The notes beneath the pieces are model-generated. The model searched no databases and was not told where the DNA came from. It saw only the letters and a list, made by a program, of their open reading frames with translations. The position numbers were made by a program, and so were the translations under genes. Shown here piece by piece: positions 9,583 to 18,660 of a DNA stretch of 64,000 bases. Positions within the stretch are counted from its first letter, which is position 1; each line of letters begins with the position of its first letter. This DNA is from Nitrosomonas mobilis (GTDB lineage: Bacteria > Pseudomonadota > Gammaproteobacteria > Burkholderiales > Nitrosomonadaceae): positions 62,001 to 126,000 of the forward strand of contig NZ_FMWO01000045.1 of the NCBI RefSeq assembly GCF_900103035.1, read 5' to 3'.

Positions 9583-9691
9583 AAGCGGTGGTAAGCGACC
9601 GAAAAATGACTGTATTCAGGTTAAGTTAGCACAAAACGTCAAAGATATTGCAGCGTTTTGGCGCTTCCGGCGCAAGACACCCAGGGGTAAA

Positions 9692-10224
9692 GGTTCTGTC
9701 GCATTTAGCAAGATCATCGATACATTCGATATAACGTGCTGACCATTAAGGAGATGGTGCTGCTACATGCCTATTGTAAAAAGATGCGGTTTCCGATTGA
9801 GGTAATTCTGGTTTGTATCCGTTGGTACGCAGCGTATCCGTTAAGTTGCCGACACCTGGAAGAAATGATGGAGAAGCGTGGTGCCAATCAAGCAGCTATT
9901 GATTAGATCATCAAGAATAATGACACTTCTATTGTCGTCAGGCAGGTCAAATACCTCAACAATATCGCGGTACAAGACCACTTGGGTAGTGAAGCGAATA
10001 ACAAAACTAATGCTCGGATTCAAATCTTTTCAATCAGCTAAAAATACCCTGTCTGGCATAACCCATGCACATGACTTGCAAAGGTCAGTCGATGATGGAA
10101 GGAGCTGACAAGATGTCTTTTGTTAAACGATTTTATGCTCTGGTTAGATAATCGCGTCAAGACCAACTGTACGCTTGATAAGACCAACCAGATATCAGCT
10201 TTCTTTCGTTAATGCGACAGAACT
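9692..10224 (+). mobile_element. Degenerate IS6-family insertion sequence
   Basis: The ends are defined by an inverted repeat: 13 bases, GTTCTGTCGCATT, at 9693-9705 match the reverse complement at 10211-10223, a sequence much like IS6-family termini. The element is 533 bp, against roughly 800 bp for intact members, so part of the middle has been lost. No flanking target duplication is visible. It separates the oxidase operon from the IS5 relic. Confidence 0.7.
9754..10151 (+). pseudogene. IS6-family transposase remnant
   Basis: The first part, from the ATG at 9754, encodes a typical IS6 transposase N-terminus (segments VILVCIRWYAAYPLS and HLEEMMEKRG). It then hits a stop at 9903. The C-terminal signature VKYLNNIAVQDH is readable from about 9935, and the next conserved piece, MLGFKSFQSAKNTL, continues in another frame. 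The final FYALVR ends at the stop at 10151. The catalytic DDE core between the two halves is missing. It cannot make a working enzyme. Confidence 0.75.
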
Positions 10225-10775
10225 CAATAATTCTGTTGCAGCTGAAGTCTTTTTTGCGGATGCGTGTCACGACGCGCTTGATGATATAGATAAGGCTGAG
10301 CAAGCCTATTTGTACTTTCGCTCTTGCACAGCCGATGGTGCGAATAGAGATTGCACTTATTTCATCTGTCATCGAGCCAAATACATGCTCAACCCGCGCG
10401 CGCCTGCGATCTCTCCTTGCTGCTTTGCTTCTGTGCTGCTGTGAGCGGATAATTACGCGCACCCTTTTCATGAATGTGGCTTTTGTGCCCGATTGCAATC
10501 AGGTTTTCTTTCTGCGTATGGCTGCGATAGACCGAGTCCGCGTAAACATCCGCTCCATCCATTGCAGGGGATTGCAACACGTCTACCGGAATCCGGCTGT
10601 CATGGACTTGTGCTGAAGTTATCTCCCCTGCGGCGATCAACTTGGTCTCCCGATTAACATTAGCATGATTCTTGTAACCATGGAACTGCTCGGTGCTCTT
10701 CTTCGACATGGTCCTGGCATCAGGCACGACTCCCGCCAAATCAAGGACCTGTCCCTTTTCTGTGCTAACGCGTAT
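10157..10775 (-). pseudogene. Frameshifted IS5-family transposase fragment
   Basis: The minus strand encodes the middle and C-terminal part of an IS5-type DDE transposase in two overlapping frames. One frame (to about 10389) has FHGYKNHANVNRETKLI and the AEITSAQVHDS-like region; the second (from about 10498 down to 10157) has RRARVEHVFGSM, the region of the catalytic glutamate, then an IIKR-type ending. The N-terminal third is absent and the fragment stops just short of rnk. The frame change near 10440 could in principle be programmed, but the missing N-terminus makes this a relic. Its 3' end runs into the IS6 terminal repeat. Confidence 0.7.
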
Positions 10776-10795
10776 TCATACGCTAATGCTGCTTT

Positions 10796-11209
10796 CTAGC
10801 GGTGGAATTCACCTGATCTTTCTGGCTGATATGTAATCTCGTGAATTTGAACACGCAGAACACCACCTCCTGGTTTCGGCCACTCAATTTCATCTCCTTG
10901 TGAAAGGCCAAGCAATGCGCTTCCAATGGGTGCCAAAATTGATAATGTTTTACCACTCAAATCACTGTCCTTCGGATAGACAAGTGTCAACTCGAACTCC
11001 TCACTCGAAGATTCAACCTTGAATCGAACGGTTGAATTCATGGTGACAGTTGTAGCTGGAACATCCTTTGGTTCTACTACTCTAGCCCTTGCCAACTCGG
11101 ATTCCAACTCAACCTTGCCTATAAACCCATTGTTTGGTAACGAGTCTAAGAGTCTTTCTAGTCTTTCGGAATCTACCGTTGAGATCACTATTTCTGGCCT
11201 TGTTTTCAT
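10796..11209 (-). CDS. rnk: Nucleoside diphosphate kinase regulator
   Basis: 137 aa from the ATG at 11209, chosen because a GAGG sits six bases upstream and because it gives the usual Rnk length (about 136 aa). The C-terminal half is a GreA/GreB-type FKBP-like domain (segments TVTMNSTVRFKV, LTLVYPKDSD, LSILAPIGSALLGL, DEIEWPKPGGG), while the N-terminal coiled coil is short, as in Rnk and unlike GreA. Rnk binds RNA polymerase near the secondary channel and affects nucleoside diphosphate kinase levels. The gene stands alone between IS relics and a gene-free stretch. Confidence 0.88.
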   Translation of the reverse strand: MKTRPEIVISTVDSERLERLLDSLPNNGFIGKVELESELARARVVEPKDVPATTVTMNSTVRFKVESSSEEFELTLVYPKDSDLSGKTLSILAPIGSALLGLSQGDEIEWPKPGGGVLRVQIHEITYQPERSGEFHR

Positions 11210-11633
11210 TTCCATCCTCGTTTTCATTCCTATCCTCTGTAGCATTCTCACAATGCTACTCTAAATGTATGCGGCCCAACGCCGCGCCCACCAAAAAATT
11301 GGAGCGAAGCATAAATTTATCCGAGTGTAGCGCATTGTTAACGCTTATTCTCATGTTTAGTTATGGGATGCTCGCCCAAGTCTTGGGGAGGCTCTTCTAG
11401 CCTAGTATTTTAACGATGTCAAGCCAAATGATGTAATCATAATCAACGATCTGCCTGCGCTCGTGAAACCGCTGCGGGATGCCGATTCAATCAAAAAAGA
11501 TAATCGTGGCCCTATCAGCCGCATCGAACATTGAGAGATCTTTACAAAACCCCAATAGTTGAAAAATTAATAATTTACAATCAATTGGATAAAGCTTATG
11601 ACGAGAATTTTTGCAATAGTCTTATTGAATTAA
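11210..11633. other. Gene-free stretch between rnk and the alcohol dehydrogenase
   Basis: No convincing gene, RNA gene or strong terminator is seen in these 424 bases. The open frames here are short and without recognisable protein features. Given the IS relics just to the left, this may be eroded accessory DNA. Confidence 0.5.
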
Positions 11634-12641
11634 TTACCGATCCAGGACAATTCGATATCGCGTCTTACCAGAACGAAGGTGCTCCATTGCATCGTTGACT
11701 TTATCCATTGGAAAATGCTCAGTCACAGGCGCTACATCATGACGCGCAGCAAATTCAAGCATTTTACGAATGGTTGCGGGACTGCCGACCGGTGATGAAC
11801 TCACTGACAACTGGCTAAACATCATTGGGATAAGGTTTAAATCCAGAGGCGTTGTGACTGCGCCCAACAGGTGTAATCGACCCCGCGGTTTGAGCAAACC
11901 AATATAGCTATTCCAGTCAAGCGTGACGTTGACGGTCGAAAGCAACAAATCAAAGCGACTGGTGACATCCTTGATGGCGCACGGCGCACGGGAATTAATC
12001 ACCTCGTGCGCTCCAAAGTCCAGAGCTGCTTGTTCTTTCCCCTCCCCAGACGTAAAGGCAGTGACATGGCAGCCCCAAGCCCGTGCGAACTTTAAAGCCA
12101 GGTGTCCTAAGCCACCAATCCCGATGACACCAATGCTGTCTGTGGGCGAGATGCCAAACTGCATCAAGGGATCAAACACCGCCATTCCGCCGCAGAACAA
12201 TGGACCCGCCGTCTTGGCGTTAAGGTCGTCAGGCAATTTGACAACACTTGCGCCATGAGCGCGAACAGTATCAGCAAACCCACCATGACGACCCGCAATC
12301 GTGGGCTGCGCATCTGAACACAAATTGTGATGCCCACCGAAGCACTGATCGCAAGTCATACAATATCCCGCGTGCCAACCCAAACCGACTCGCTCTCCGA
12401 CCGAGAGATGCGACACCTGATTGCCAACGGCTTTGACTTTGCCAATCACTTCATGACCGGGAACCAGTGGAAATTGCGTCATTCCCCAAGCATTCTCTAG
12501 CATACTGAGATCGCTATGACAGATGCCGCAAGACTCCACGGCGATATCGACTTCTTGCGGACCAATCGCCCCCAACTGATATTCAAATGGTTTTAAAACA
12601 CCATTGGCTTTACTCGCTGCATACGCATGAACTGTACTCAT
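11634..12641 (-). CDS. Zinc-dependent NAD(P)-linked alcohol dehydrogenase
   Basis: 335 aa, medium-chain dehydrogenase family. The catalytic zinc site is seen in CGICHSDL (about residues 38-45) and GHEVIG (about 63-68). The structural zinc cluster is in the segment [15 protein letters not shown] (about 93-107). The Rossmann motif [13 protein letters not shown] follows at about 175-187. It oxidises alcohols or reduces aldehydes in the cytoplasm; the YahK/CAD-like subgroup is usually NADP-dependent with broad aldehyde substrates. The ATG at 12641 has AGGAG upstream. It appears monocistronic. Confidence 0.87.
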   Translation of the reverse strand: MSTVHAYAASKANGVLKPFEYQLGAIGPQEVDIAVESCGICHSDLSMLENAWGMTQFPLVPGHEVIGKVKAVGNQVSHLSVGERVGLGWHAGYCMTCDQCFGGHHNLCSDAQPTIAGRHGGFADTVRAHGASVVKLPDDLNAKTAGPLFCGGMAVFDPLMQFGISPTDSIGVIGIGGLGHLALKFARAWGCHVTAFTSGEGKEQAALDFGAHEVINSRAPCAIKDVTSRFDLLLSTVNVTLDWNSYIGLLKPRGRLHLLGAVTTPLDLNLIPMMFSQLSVSSSPVGSPATIRKMLEFAARHDVAPVTEHFPMDKVNDAMEHLRSGKTRYRIVLDR

Positions 12642-12991
12642 TTTCAGCTTCTCCTATTCCTGTTTTAACGCGGGGCTATTTTGCGTCAGCCTTACCAGCC
12701 GGTTTATGTTTGGACGTATTCAGCAATATATCGTAATTCTCTAAAAAGTGAAGTGCCCGCTCGCAACAAAGGTTTGATAGAAAGAAAACGGACTACTATC
12801 GGGTTAACCACCTTACGCCACTGGCCATCGAATGACGATCAGGATATTCGTCTGGAATACAGCATTAAGCGACGTCTGAACAATGTAAATGGAGCGAACG
12901 GCCCAATATCGCCCACTCTGCAAAAACAAAAAGGGTAAGTAATGCAATCGACTACTCGCTATATGCCAGCCATATGGGTAAATCGACTGAA
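12642..12991. other. Gene-free stretch upstream of the alcohol dehydrogenase
   Basis: These 350 bases contain an 85-codon open frame (12681-12938, plus) that matches nothing I know and has no good ribosome binding site. I see no tRNA, repeat or clear promoter. It may be a remnant of a lost gene. Confidence 0.4.
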
Positions 12992-14212
12992 TTAAAAGAA
13001 TTTAGACAATCTTAAGGTAACAAAATTATCCTGCCTGAAGAAAGACACTGGATTCTTAGGAGCTTCTTCAAAAAATGCCTGCCCGATAAATTCGATTTTC
13101 AAGTCCTCACCGAAACGACGCTCAGCTTCAACACGCAAGGTTGCTGGCCCATCCTCAATATCAGTTACAAAACCGGCGAGAACAGATGAAGCCTGAACGT
13201 CATTAAAGGCGAGGCGCGTACCCAGAAAAATATCCTTGTCATAAATTGTAGGAAAAATTTGATTGTCTCGAATGTCATTAAAGCTCAGCTTATCCCGGCC
13301 GTCATACAGTCCTTCCACAATGAGACCAAGATCAACATCACTTTCGGCAACCTGGAAGAAGGTGTACTCCAATCCGGCTACCACCGCAGCAAAAGTATCA
13401 CCCTGACCTTCACGGACGATACCTTCAAACTTCCAAAGCCAGGCATCGTGAGTCAATTGAAGATCAATGCCAGCCTGGGTAATTAAGGTGTAATGGGGTG
13501 TAAAACTCTGGCTGTCAGCCGATAAAACAAGAGAAGGTTCGCGATTGATGCCGCGAAAGACATGTAACCCCAGATCAAAATCACCAAAAAAATGGGAATA
13601 ACGCAAGGCGACATCGGGGTGCCACTGTTCAGCACTATTACCATAAACAGCATCTCCTGTTTTAACAGGAAGCGGCGTTCTAAGCCGTCCATCGCGTCCC
13701 GGAAAGGTTCGTTCACGAAATCCTGTCATTAAAAAGACATCAAATCGACCGAAATCAGACTGATGGCCCACCTGCACCATGGGTTGGCCAAGAAAATCTT
13801 CTTCATCGATGTCTTCAACAGCATCAATCTGATTGATGATATTAACCAGATGACGGGATTCTGTCACCCCCCAGAATATACGCGTGGCGCCTACCAAAAA
13901 CTCCCATTTACCCGCAATTTTTCGCCAATTTGCCTCCCGGATATCAAAATGAGTACGTTTATCATCTGCGGCATCTACGCGAATGAAGGGCGTAAATTTT
14001 AACAATGAATCGCGGTCTGCATTACGCCAGCGAAATTCTGGTTCGAGAAAGCTTGAGAACTGCACACCTTCGACCTGACCAGGCCATAATGATGCTTCAG
14101 GAAACCCACGCAGCTCTAAAGCAGCTTGACCGCTAAAGTCGAACGATTGTGCCGAAACCACAGACAACTTGAAAAGAAACAAAGCAGCAAGTGCCTTGAT
14201 TAAAATAAGCAT
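12992..14212 (-). CDS. Outer-membrane beta-barrel protein (DUF1302-like)
   Basis: 406 aa from the ATG at 14212, preceded by GAAAGG; a longer TTG start (14233) is less likely. A signal peptide ends at VVSAQ. The rest is an alternating amphipathic beta pattern with a C-terminal aromatic residue (ending RLSKFF), the mark of a BamA-inserted barrel. It follows, in transcription order, an RND pump gene and a LolA-like gene, with a gap of about 180 bases. Together they suggest an export route from inner to outer membrane; the barrel would be the outer-membrane end. The substrate is unknown. Porin or fatty-acid/sterol uptake roles are alternatives. Confidence 0.72.
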   Translation of the reverse strand: MLILIKALAALFLFKLSVVSAQSFDFSGQAALELRGFPEASLWPGQVEGVQFSSFLEPEFRWRNADRDSLLKFTPFIRVDAADDKRTHFDIREANWRKIAGKWEFLVGATRIFWGVTESRHLVNIINQIDAVEDIDEEDFLGQPMVQVGHQSDFGRFDVFLMTGFRERTFPGRDGRLRTPLPVKTGDAVYGNSAEQWHPDVALRYSHFFGDFDLGLHVFRGINREPSLVLSADSQSFTPHYTLITQAGIDLQLTHDAWLWKFEGIVREGQGDTFAAVVAGLEYTFFQVAESDVDLGLIVEGLYDGRDKLSFNDIRDNQIFPTIYDKDIFLGTRLAFNDVQASSVLAGFVTDIEDGPATLRVEAERRFGEDLKIEFIGQAFFEEAPKNPVSFFRQDNFVTLRLSKFF

Positions 14213-14396
14213 TGATACAATAACCTTTCGCAATTTTTCATGACACTTGCCAATCTAACGTTCTCTAACGCTGGCGCGACAGCGCACCCCTGACGAAATC
14301 TCCGTCGCCGAGGCCTACATTAAATTCATATGCCTTGAAAAAAAGGTCCGTGCTTTTACCCGTTTGATGATTTTCCATGCGCCACACATGTGCCCG

Positions 14397-15089
14397 TCAG
14401 TATTTGTCATCATAAAGTTGATAATCTTCAAACAGCTGGGTTTTCAGCAGGCTGCCTTTGCGATCGTAATATTCAATCTTGCGCGCTTGATAATCAGTCT
14501 GATCAACCCATCCAATTTGCCGTGTATAACCAGAATCTTTATAAAGTGGACGCCGCTCGACAACATCACAGGTCAGCTCTCCACACGCTTCTTCACGCAA
14601 CCAGGTATATTCATATTTCTCAAGCTCCTGACCGGTAATATCTTCAAAAGCAAATTCTGAACCGACAAATGGGCCCGATTTGTTTTTTGATGAAATACGC
14701 TTCACGCGTTTTAGCGCTGGCAGATAAAGCCACTGATCGTCCGGGTCCAATATTTTCGCGTAAGAAAGTAACGCCGTACTTTCAATATCTGCGGGCGAGA
14801 AAAAAACAATCAGATTTTTATCTCCGACGGACTCATCCGGAAGTTCTAGAGTTGACTGCTCAAGCACACGTCGAGATTCTGCACCTGAGGCATTTTTCAG
14901 CACCATTTCAAGCTCTACACGGCTGTTATTAAAGCCTCGATCTGAGCGGTCGGAGCGCGCAGCAATATCAAATCCTTTTTGATCGAGATCTTCTGCAACA
15001 ACGGGTAGCGCAAAGCTTACCAACATGAAAGCGCCCGTTAAAATCCTATGGTTAAGGTTAAATTGTTTGTGTTTTTTCAGTATTAGCAT
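14397..15089 (-). CDS. Outer-membrane lipoprotein-sorting (LolA-like) periplasmic protein
   Basis: 230 aa. The signal peptide ends near VVAED. The mature part has the LolA/LolB-like fold of the TP_0789-type family: SRRVLEQSTLELPDE, LIVFFSPADI, YLPALKRVKRIS and FAFEDITGQE are its hallmark segments. Members bind lipids or hydrophobic molecules and are typically coded beside MMPL/RND pumps, as here. The start overlaps the pump gene's end by 32 nt and has AAGGAG six bases upstream. It probably carries the pump's substrate through the periplasm; the cargo is unknown. Confidence 0.82.
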   Translation of the reverse strand: MLILKKHKQFNLNHRILTGAFMLVSFALPVVAEDLDQKGFDIAARSDRSDRGFNNSRVELEMVLKNASGAESRRVLEQSTLELPDESVGDKNLIVFFSPADIESTALLSYAKILDPDDQWLYLPALKRVKRISSKNKSGPFVGSEFAFEDITGQELEKYEYTWLREEACGELTCDVVERRPLYKDSGYTRQIGWVDQTDYQARKIEYYDRKGSLLKTQLFEDYQLYDDKY

Positions 15090-17442
15090 ATGAAGCTCCT
15101 TTTGTTTTAGATTGGGCGCGTAACATTAAAAGCGCTGGTAACAACAACAGATCTACAACCAAGGCGATAAGAATGGCGAGTGCTGTCAGCGTTCCCATAT
15201 CACCCGTAATCTTGAATGATGAAAACATGAGCACACTAAAGCCAAACGCCAGAATCAGCGCATTCGCCACAACGGCAGCCCCGACGGTATCAAAGGTGTA
15301 GCGAATCGCGTCCTCAATGGAGAGTACCAATTCTTCACGAGCACGCTGGTATTTCGTCAGGATATGGACCGTGTTGTCGACGATAATACCGAGAGAAGTG
15401 GCGGATACTGTCGCTGCAGCCATGCCCACTTCTCCCACTAACAATGCCCATACGCCGAAGGTCATAATGAGTGGTGCAATATTTGGAATCAAACTGAGAA
15501 GTCCAAAACTGAAGCTCCTCAACGCGATCATCATGACAATGGAAATCAAAATAACGGCGACGATGTTGCCGCCAATCATGTCTTGTATATTGCGCTCAGA
15601 GATAAAGGAAAACAGATAGGTTGCGCCAGTGCCATATACTTCATTCCCCGGTGAACGGGAATCCCACCAGGCATCGATATCTTTTAGGAATTGCCGCGTC
15701 TCTCCTGTCGTAATTTCATCCAGCGTAACTGAAACCCGGGTTGATGATTTGTCAATGTCTATGCGGTCATTTAAGTCCAATCCATATGGTAATGACAACT
15801 CATAGAGCAGCAGATATTGTGCAGCCAGCTCGCGTTCGCCGGGAATATGATAATAGGCCGGGTCATCGGCATTCATATTTTTACTCAGCCGCTTGATGAT
15901 GTCCGTATATGAATAAACATGGCGTACTTTTGCATATTCCCGTAGCCAGATCGCAAAGTCATCCAGGTCTTGCAGATATTTAGGCTCACTAATGGCACCA
16001 GGTGCCCCAGCAGGTACTGAGTATTCCAGAATATAAAGCCCTGTCAGATGATTGATAGCAAACTTCGCATCACCACGAAATTCCACCCTATCATCAAAGT
16101 ATTCAACCCATTGATCATTCAGATTAATTGTTGGTATGGCACAAGCTAGCCCGATAAAAATAAGACCCACAAAAACCAGTGTAGCGCGTGCGCGTGCAAT
16201 AACGAACTCGGCAAGTTTGTTAATTGCCTCCTGCAGCGGACCTCGGGATTTATCTGAGTAGGTTTGCACACTGAAAGGTAGAATCGCTAACAATGCTGGC
16301 AAAAATGTAAGCGAATAAAACCAGGCGGCTGTAATCCCGAAGGCTGCAATATTTCCCAGAGCATTGAATGGTGGCGCATCGGAAAAATTAAGCGCTAAAA
16401 AACCGATAACCGTCGTTAAACTGGTAATTGAAACAGCCAGGAAATTAACGCGCATACTTTCCTTGATGGCCGCAATTTTGTCATCGCCTACACGCATGCG
16501 TTGTGCCATCGTGATCAATATATGAATAGAGTCCACAATCGCGAGTGTTAGGATCACAACCGGCGCGCTGCCCGAGAATGGCGAAATGGTGATGCCTGCC
16601 CAGCCCGCAAAACCCATCGCAGCAATTGTTGCAAATGTAATAACAAGTACAGTCGAAATGACACCAGAAAAGTTCCGTATGATTAACCATGTGATAAGGA
16701 CCAGCACCAAAAACATCGGCCCATAGAGCGTTTCTGCATCATTGATTGTAGCCTCAAAAAAAGCAGCATTGAGCGCCGATATTCCCGTGAGGGCGATCTT
16801 CAGGTCGGGATATTCCTGTTCGAATTCGGATACAAGTGCGCGTGCAAAATGAATGGCTTCTGGCAGCTCACTCTCACTGAGCCCCGGGTATTGCAACGTT
16901 ACATTGATACCTGATGCGCCACGATCAAGTGCGACAAGACTACCGGCAAGTAAGGGCTCTTTAAGCGCGATGTCAACCCGCTTGGCTATTTCTGCCTGCG
17001 AAAGATTGGCTGCATCTTCAATCAAGTCTTCTACAATTAAATCGTCATCTATTGCATAGGTATGTTGAAAATTCGTGATTGAATCGACCCGTATCGCGAA
17101 TGGAACCATCCAAGCGCGTGCGGTTAATGCTTCAATGGCTTGGGCAACAAACGGTTGATCAATCGTGCCTGACTTCGGTTTAACGACAAAAAGAAAATTG
17201 TCGTTTTTTGTATATGTCTCCTCAAACTTCTCAAATGTAAGCAAATCAGGATTTTTATCGCTAAAAAAGACTCGATAATTATGTGAAGCCTGAATTTGCA
17301 TCAATCCAGCAGCGAGAACAAAAAAGACAGTAATTGCGAAAAAAATTGTCTTCAGACGATTTTTAATGACGAATTCCGCCCATTGAAGTGCAAAACGATC
17401 AGTTTTGTTTAATTGTTTGGTTTCGTTTCTAATGACAGTCAC
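15058..17442 (-). CDS. RND-superfamily (MMPL-type) exporter
   Basis: 794 aa from a GTG at 17442, chosen because GGAGG sits five bases upstream; an ATG at 17454 overlaps that ribosome binding site. The protein has the twofold RND layout: one transmembrane helix, a periplasmic loop, five helices, then the same again. Tell-tale segments are TLAIVDSIHILITMAQRMR in the first half and TSLGIIVDNTVHILTKYQ in the second, carrying the proton-relay acidic residues. It is shorter than AcrB (about 1050 aa) and of the size of MMPL/HpnN-like lipid exporters. Followed by the LolA-like and barrel genes, it likely powers export of a lipid or hydrophobic compound. Confidence 0.85.
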   Translation of the reverse strand: MTVIRNETKQLNKTDRFALQWAEFVIKNRLKTIFFAITVFFVLAAGLMQIQASHNYRVFFSDKNPDLLTFEKFEETYTKNDNFLFVVKPKSGTIDQPFVAQAIEALTARAWMVPFAIRVDSITNFQHTYAIDDDLIVEDLIEDAANLSQAEIAKRVDIALKEPLLAGSLVALDRGASGINVTLQYPGLSESELPEAIHFARALVSEFEQEYPDLKIALTGISALNAAFFEATINDAETLYGPMFLVLVLITWLIIRNFSGVISTVLVITFATIAAMGFAGWAGITISPFSGSAPVVILTLAIVDSIHILITMAQRMRVGDDKIAAIKESMRVNFLAVSITSLTTVIGFLALNFSDAPPFNALGNIAAFGITAAWFYSLTFLPALLAILPFSVQTYSDKSRGPLQEAINKLAEFVIARARATLVFVGLIFIGLACAIPTINLNDQWVEYFDDRVEFRGDAKFAINHLTGLYILEYSVPAGAPGAISEPKYLQDLDDFAIWLREYAKVRHVYSYTDIIKRLSKNMNADDPAYYHIPGERELAAQYLLLYELSLPYGLDLNDRIDIDKSSTRVSVTLDEITTGETRQFLKDIDAWWDSRSPGNEVYGTGATYLFSFISERNIQDMIGGNIVAVILISIVMMIALRSFSFGLLSLIPNIAPLIMTFGVWALLVGEVGMAAATVSATSLGIIVDNTVHILTKYQRAREELVLSIEDAIRYTFDTVGAAVVANALILAFGFSVLMFSSFKITGDMGTLTALAILIALVVDLLLLPALLMLRAQSKTKGASYANTEKTQTI

Positions 17443-17601
17443 TGCAACCTCCATTTAAGATCATATGATCTTTTATCGTCAAAAAATTTTTAAAATTTGT
17501 GGCAAGTACAAGTACTAAATATTTGTAATGGATGCCAATTGATTCAAATACTGGATCTATCTATATCAACACGTATTTAAACAAACAAGGCTCAATTCGC
17601 G

Positions 17602-17754
17602 TTAAGTAACGACGGCACGAGCTCCGAAAGTCAGAGAGAGTAATGACGAGAGTGATGCTTCGGTGAGAGTTGACGGGTCAAGGGTGCGGAACCAGCCGAA
17701 ATAGGAACCGAGATACTTGGCGGCATTAGTTGCAGGTTCACTATTTAATGCGAA
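17602..17754 (-). pseudogene. Transposase-like C-terminal remnant
   Basis: A 50-codon minus-strand frame ends in a stop at 17602. Its peptide (AAKYLGSYFGWFRTLD then TEASLSSLLSL) looks like the tail of a transposase or similar protein. I cannot place the family. It has no start and lies directly beside the IS256 fragment. Confidence 0.35.
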
Positions 17755-17810
17755 TTAAGCTTTACACAGTATCACACGATTAAGGCTGACCGATCTTAAT
17801 TGTGAAAATT

Positions 17811-18189
17811 TTATGGGGGTGTAAATAGTCATTCAGCAGGAAACTGTTTATTTACTTCTGGAGTAAAGATGACCACACACAAATCCCTGCCGACCGACTT
17901 AATTGGTAGTTTGTTGGCCGATTACAAAAAGCCAGAAGATTTAATCGGTGAGAATGGTCTTCTCAAGCAACTCACCAAAGCGCTGGTTGAACGTGCCCTA
18001 CAAGCAGAGATAGCCGAGCATCTTGGTCACGATAAGCACGAAACTGTAACCCATCCCCCTGGCAATGGCAAAAATGGCAAAAATTATAAGCATCAAACCC
18101 CCTGGGCGGGGCTCTATCAAGCAATAAAAAGAATTCATCATCCATGCGGCGGCAAAAATCGGCCTTGTTGTAGCCATTACATTCATTGA
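17811..18189 (+). mobile_element. Truncated IS256-family element with transposase N-terminus
   Basis: A frame from the ATG at 17869 (GGAG upstream) encodes the N-terminal part of an IS256-type transposase: LLADYKKPEDLIGENGLLKQL, ALVERALQAEIAEHLGHDK and a Gly/Asn-rich turn. Homology stops at about residue 70 (near 18085); the rest, to the stop at 18187-18189, is unrelated. The DDE catalytic domain is gone. The GGGGGTGTAAATAG stretch at about 17813-17826 resembles an IS256 left terminal repeat. Confidence 0.7.
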
Positions 18190-18201
18190 GTGAACGAATC
18201 A

Positions 18202-18419
18202 TCAAGCTAAGAATAAAACCAGCCGTGATAATTGACCGACTTTAAGCCCGGCATGATACCGGTCGGGCTTTGGATCAGTATAATCGTCAATCCATGTTCC
18301 GTAATCACGATGAAGTTCATCGAGACTTAATACCAATGCGGACCGAGGGCTAACGCATCCCCGATAAATGCACCCATCATCGCGCCGCAAGCTCGATCCT
18401 GAATGCTTCCATTAAACAT
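18202..18419 (-). pseudogene. ADP-ribosylglycohydrolase fragment, frameshifted and truncated
   Basis: From the ATG at 18419 the minus strand encodes CGAMMGAFIGDALALGPHWYY, the metal-binding start of an ADP-ribosylglycohydrolase/crystallin-J1 protein. A one-base shift near 18335 then moves the reading to another frame that continues LDELHRDYGTWIDDYTDPK and YHAGLKVGQLS. Similarity ends at about 18226 and the frame stops at 18202. Only about 65 of the usual roughly 300 residues remain, so the gene is dead. The break abuts the IS256 fragment, suggesting that insertion and deletion removed the rest. Confidence 0.68.
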
Positions 18420-18660
18420 AAGCGTGTCCTGTGTATAAAAAGGGCTTAGCTGTTCTCCAAACCTATGCTAAAGCATGCTGATGCGGTCAACCGTAAAAAC
18501 AAAGCTGCAATTGGTCATGCTGATGCCAGGTTCGTCTGGCTGATTCAGATTATCGGCAGAGCAATATACCTTGATCAGCTTTTTGCAGTACAGTTCTTGC
18601 TCCCACAGAGTGAATTTCAGGGGCGACTATTTTAATTACAGCAAACTTAAAGGGTTCGCT
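18420..18660. other. Unassigned stretch upstream of cysG
   Basis: An open frame from about 18475 continues into the region just before cysG without recognisable motifs and ends shortly before the cysG start. It is probably more of the eroded material between the IS256 fragment and cysG; the cysG promoter should lie here but no clear boxes stand out. Confidence 0.3.

Noticed and set aside
9903-9920. TTGAT and ATCAA half-sites like an FNR box
   Set aside because: The spacer is six bases rather than four and the site lies inside the IS6 relic.
10440-10500. Programmed frameshift in the IS5 transposase
   Set aside because: The N-terminus is missing, so the element is dead; a plain mutation is the simpler reading.
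12681-12938. 85-codon plus-strand frame before the alcohol dehydrogenase
   Set aside because: No family features, weak start; reported only as gene-free stretch.
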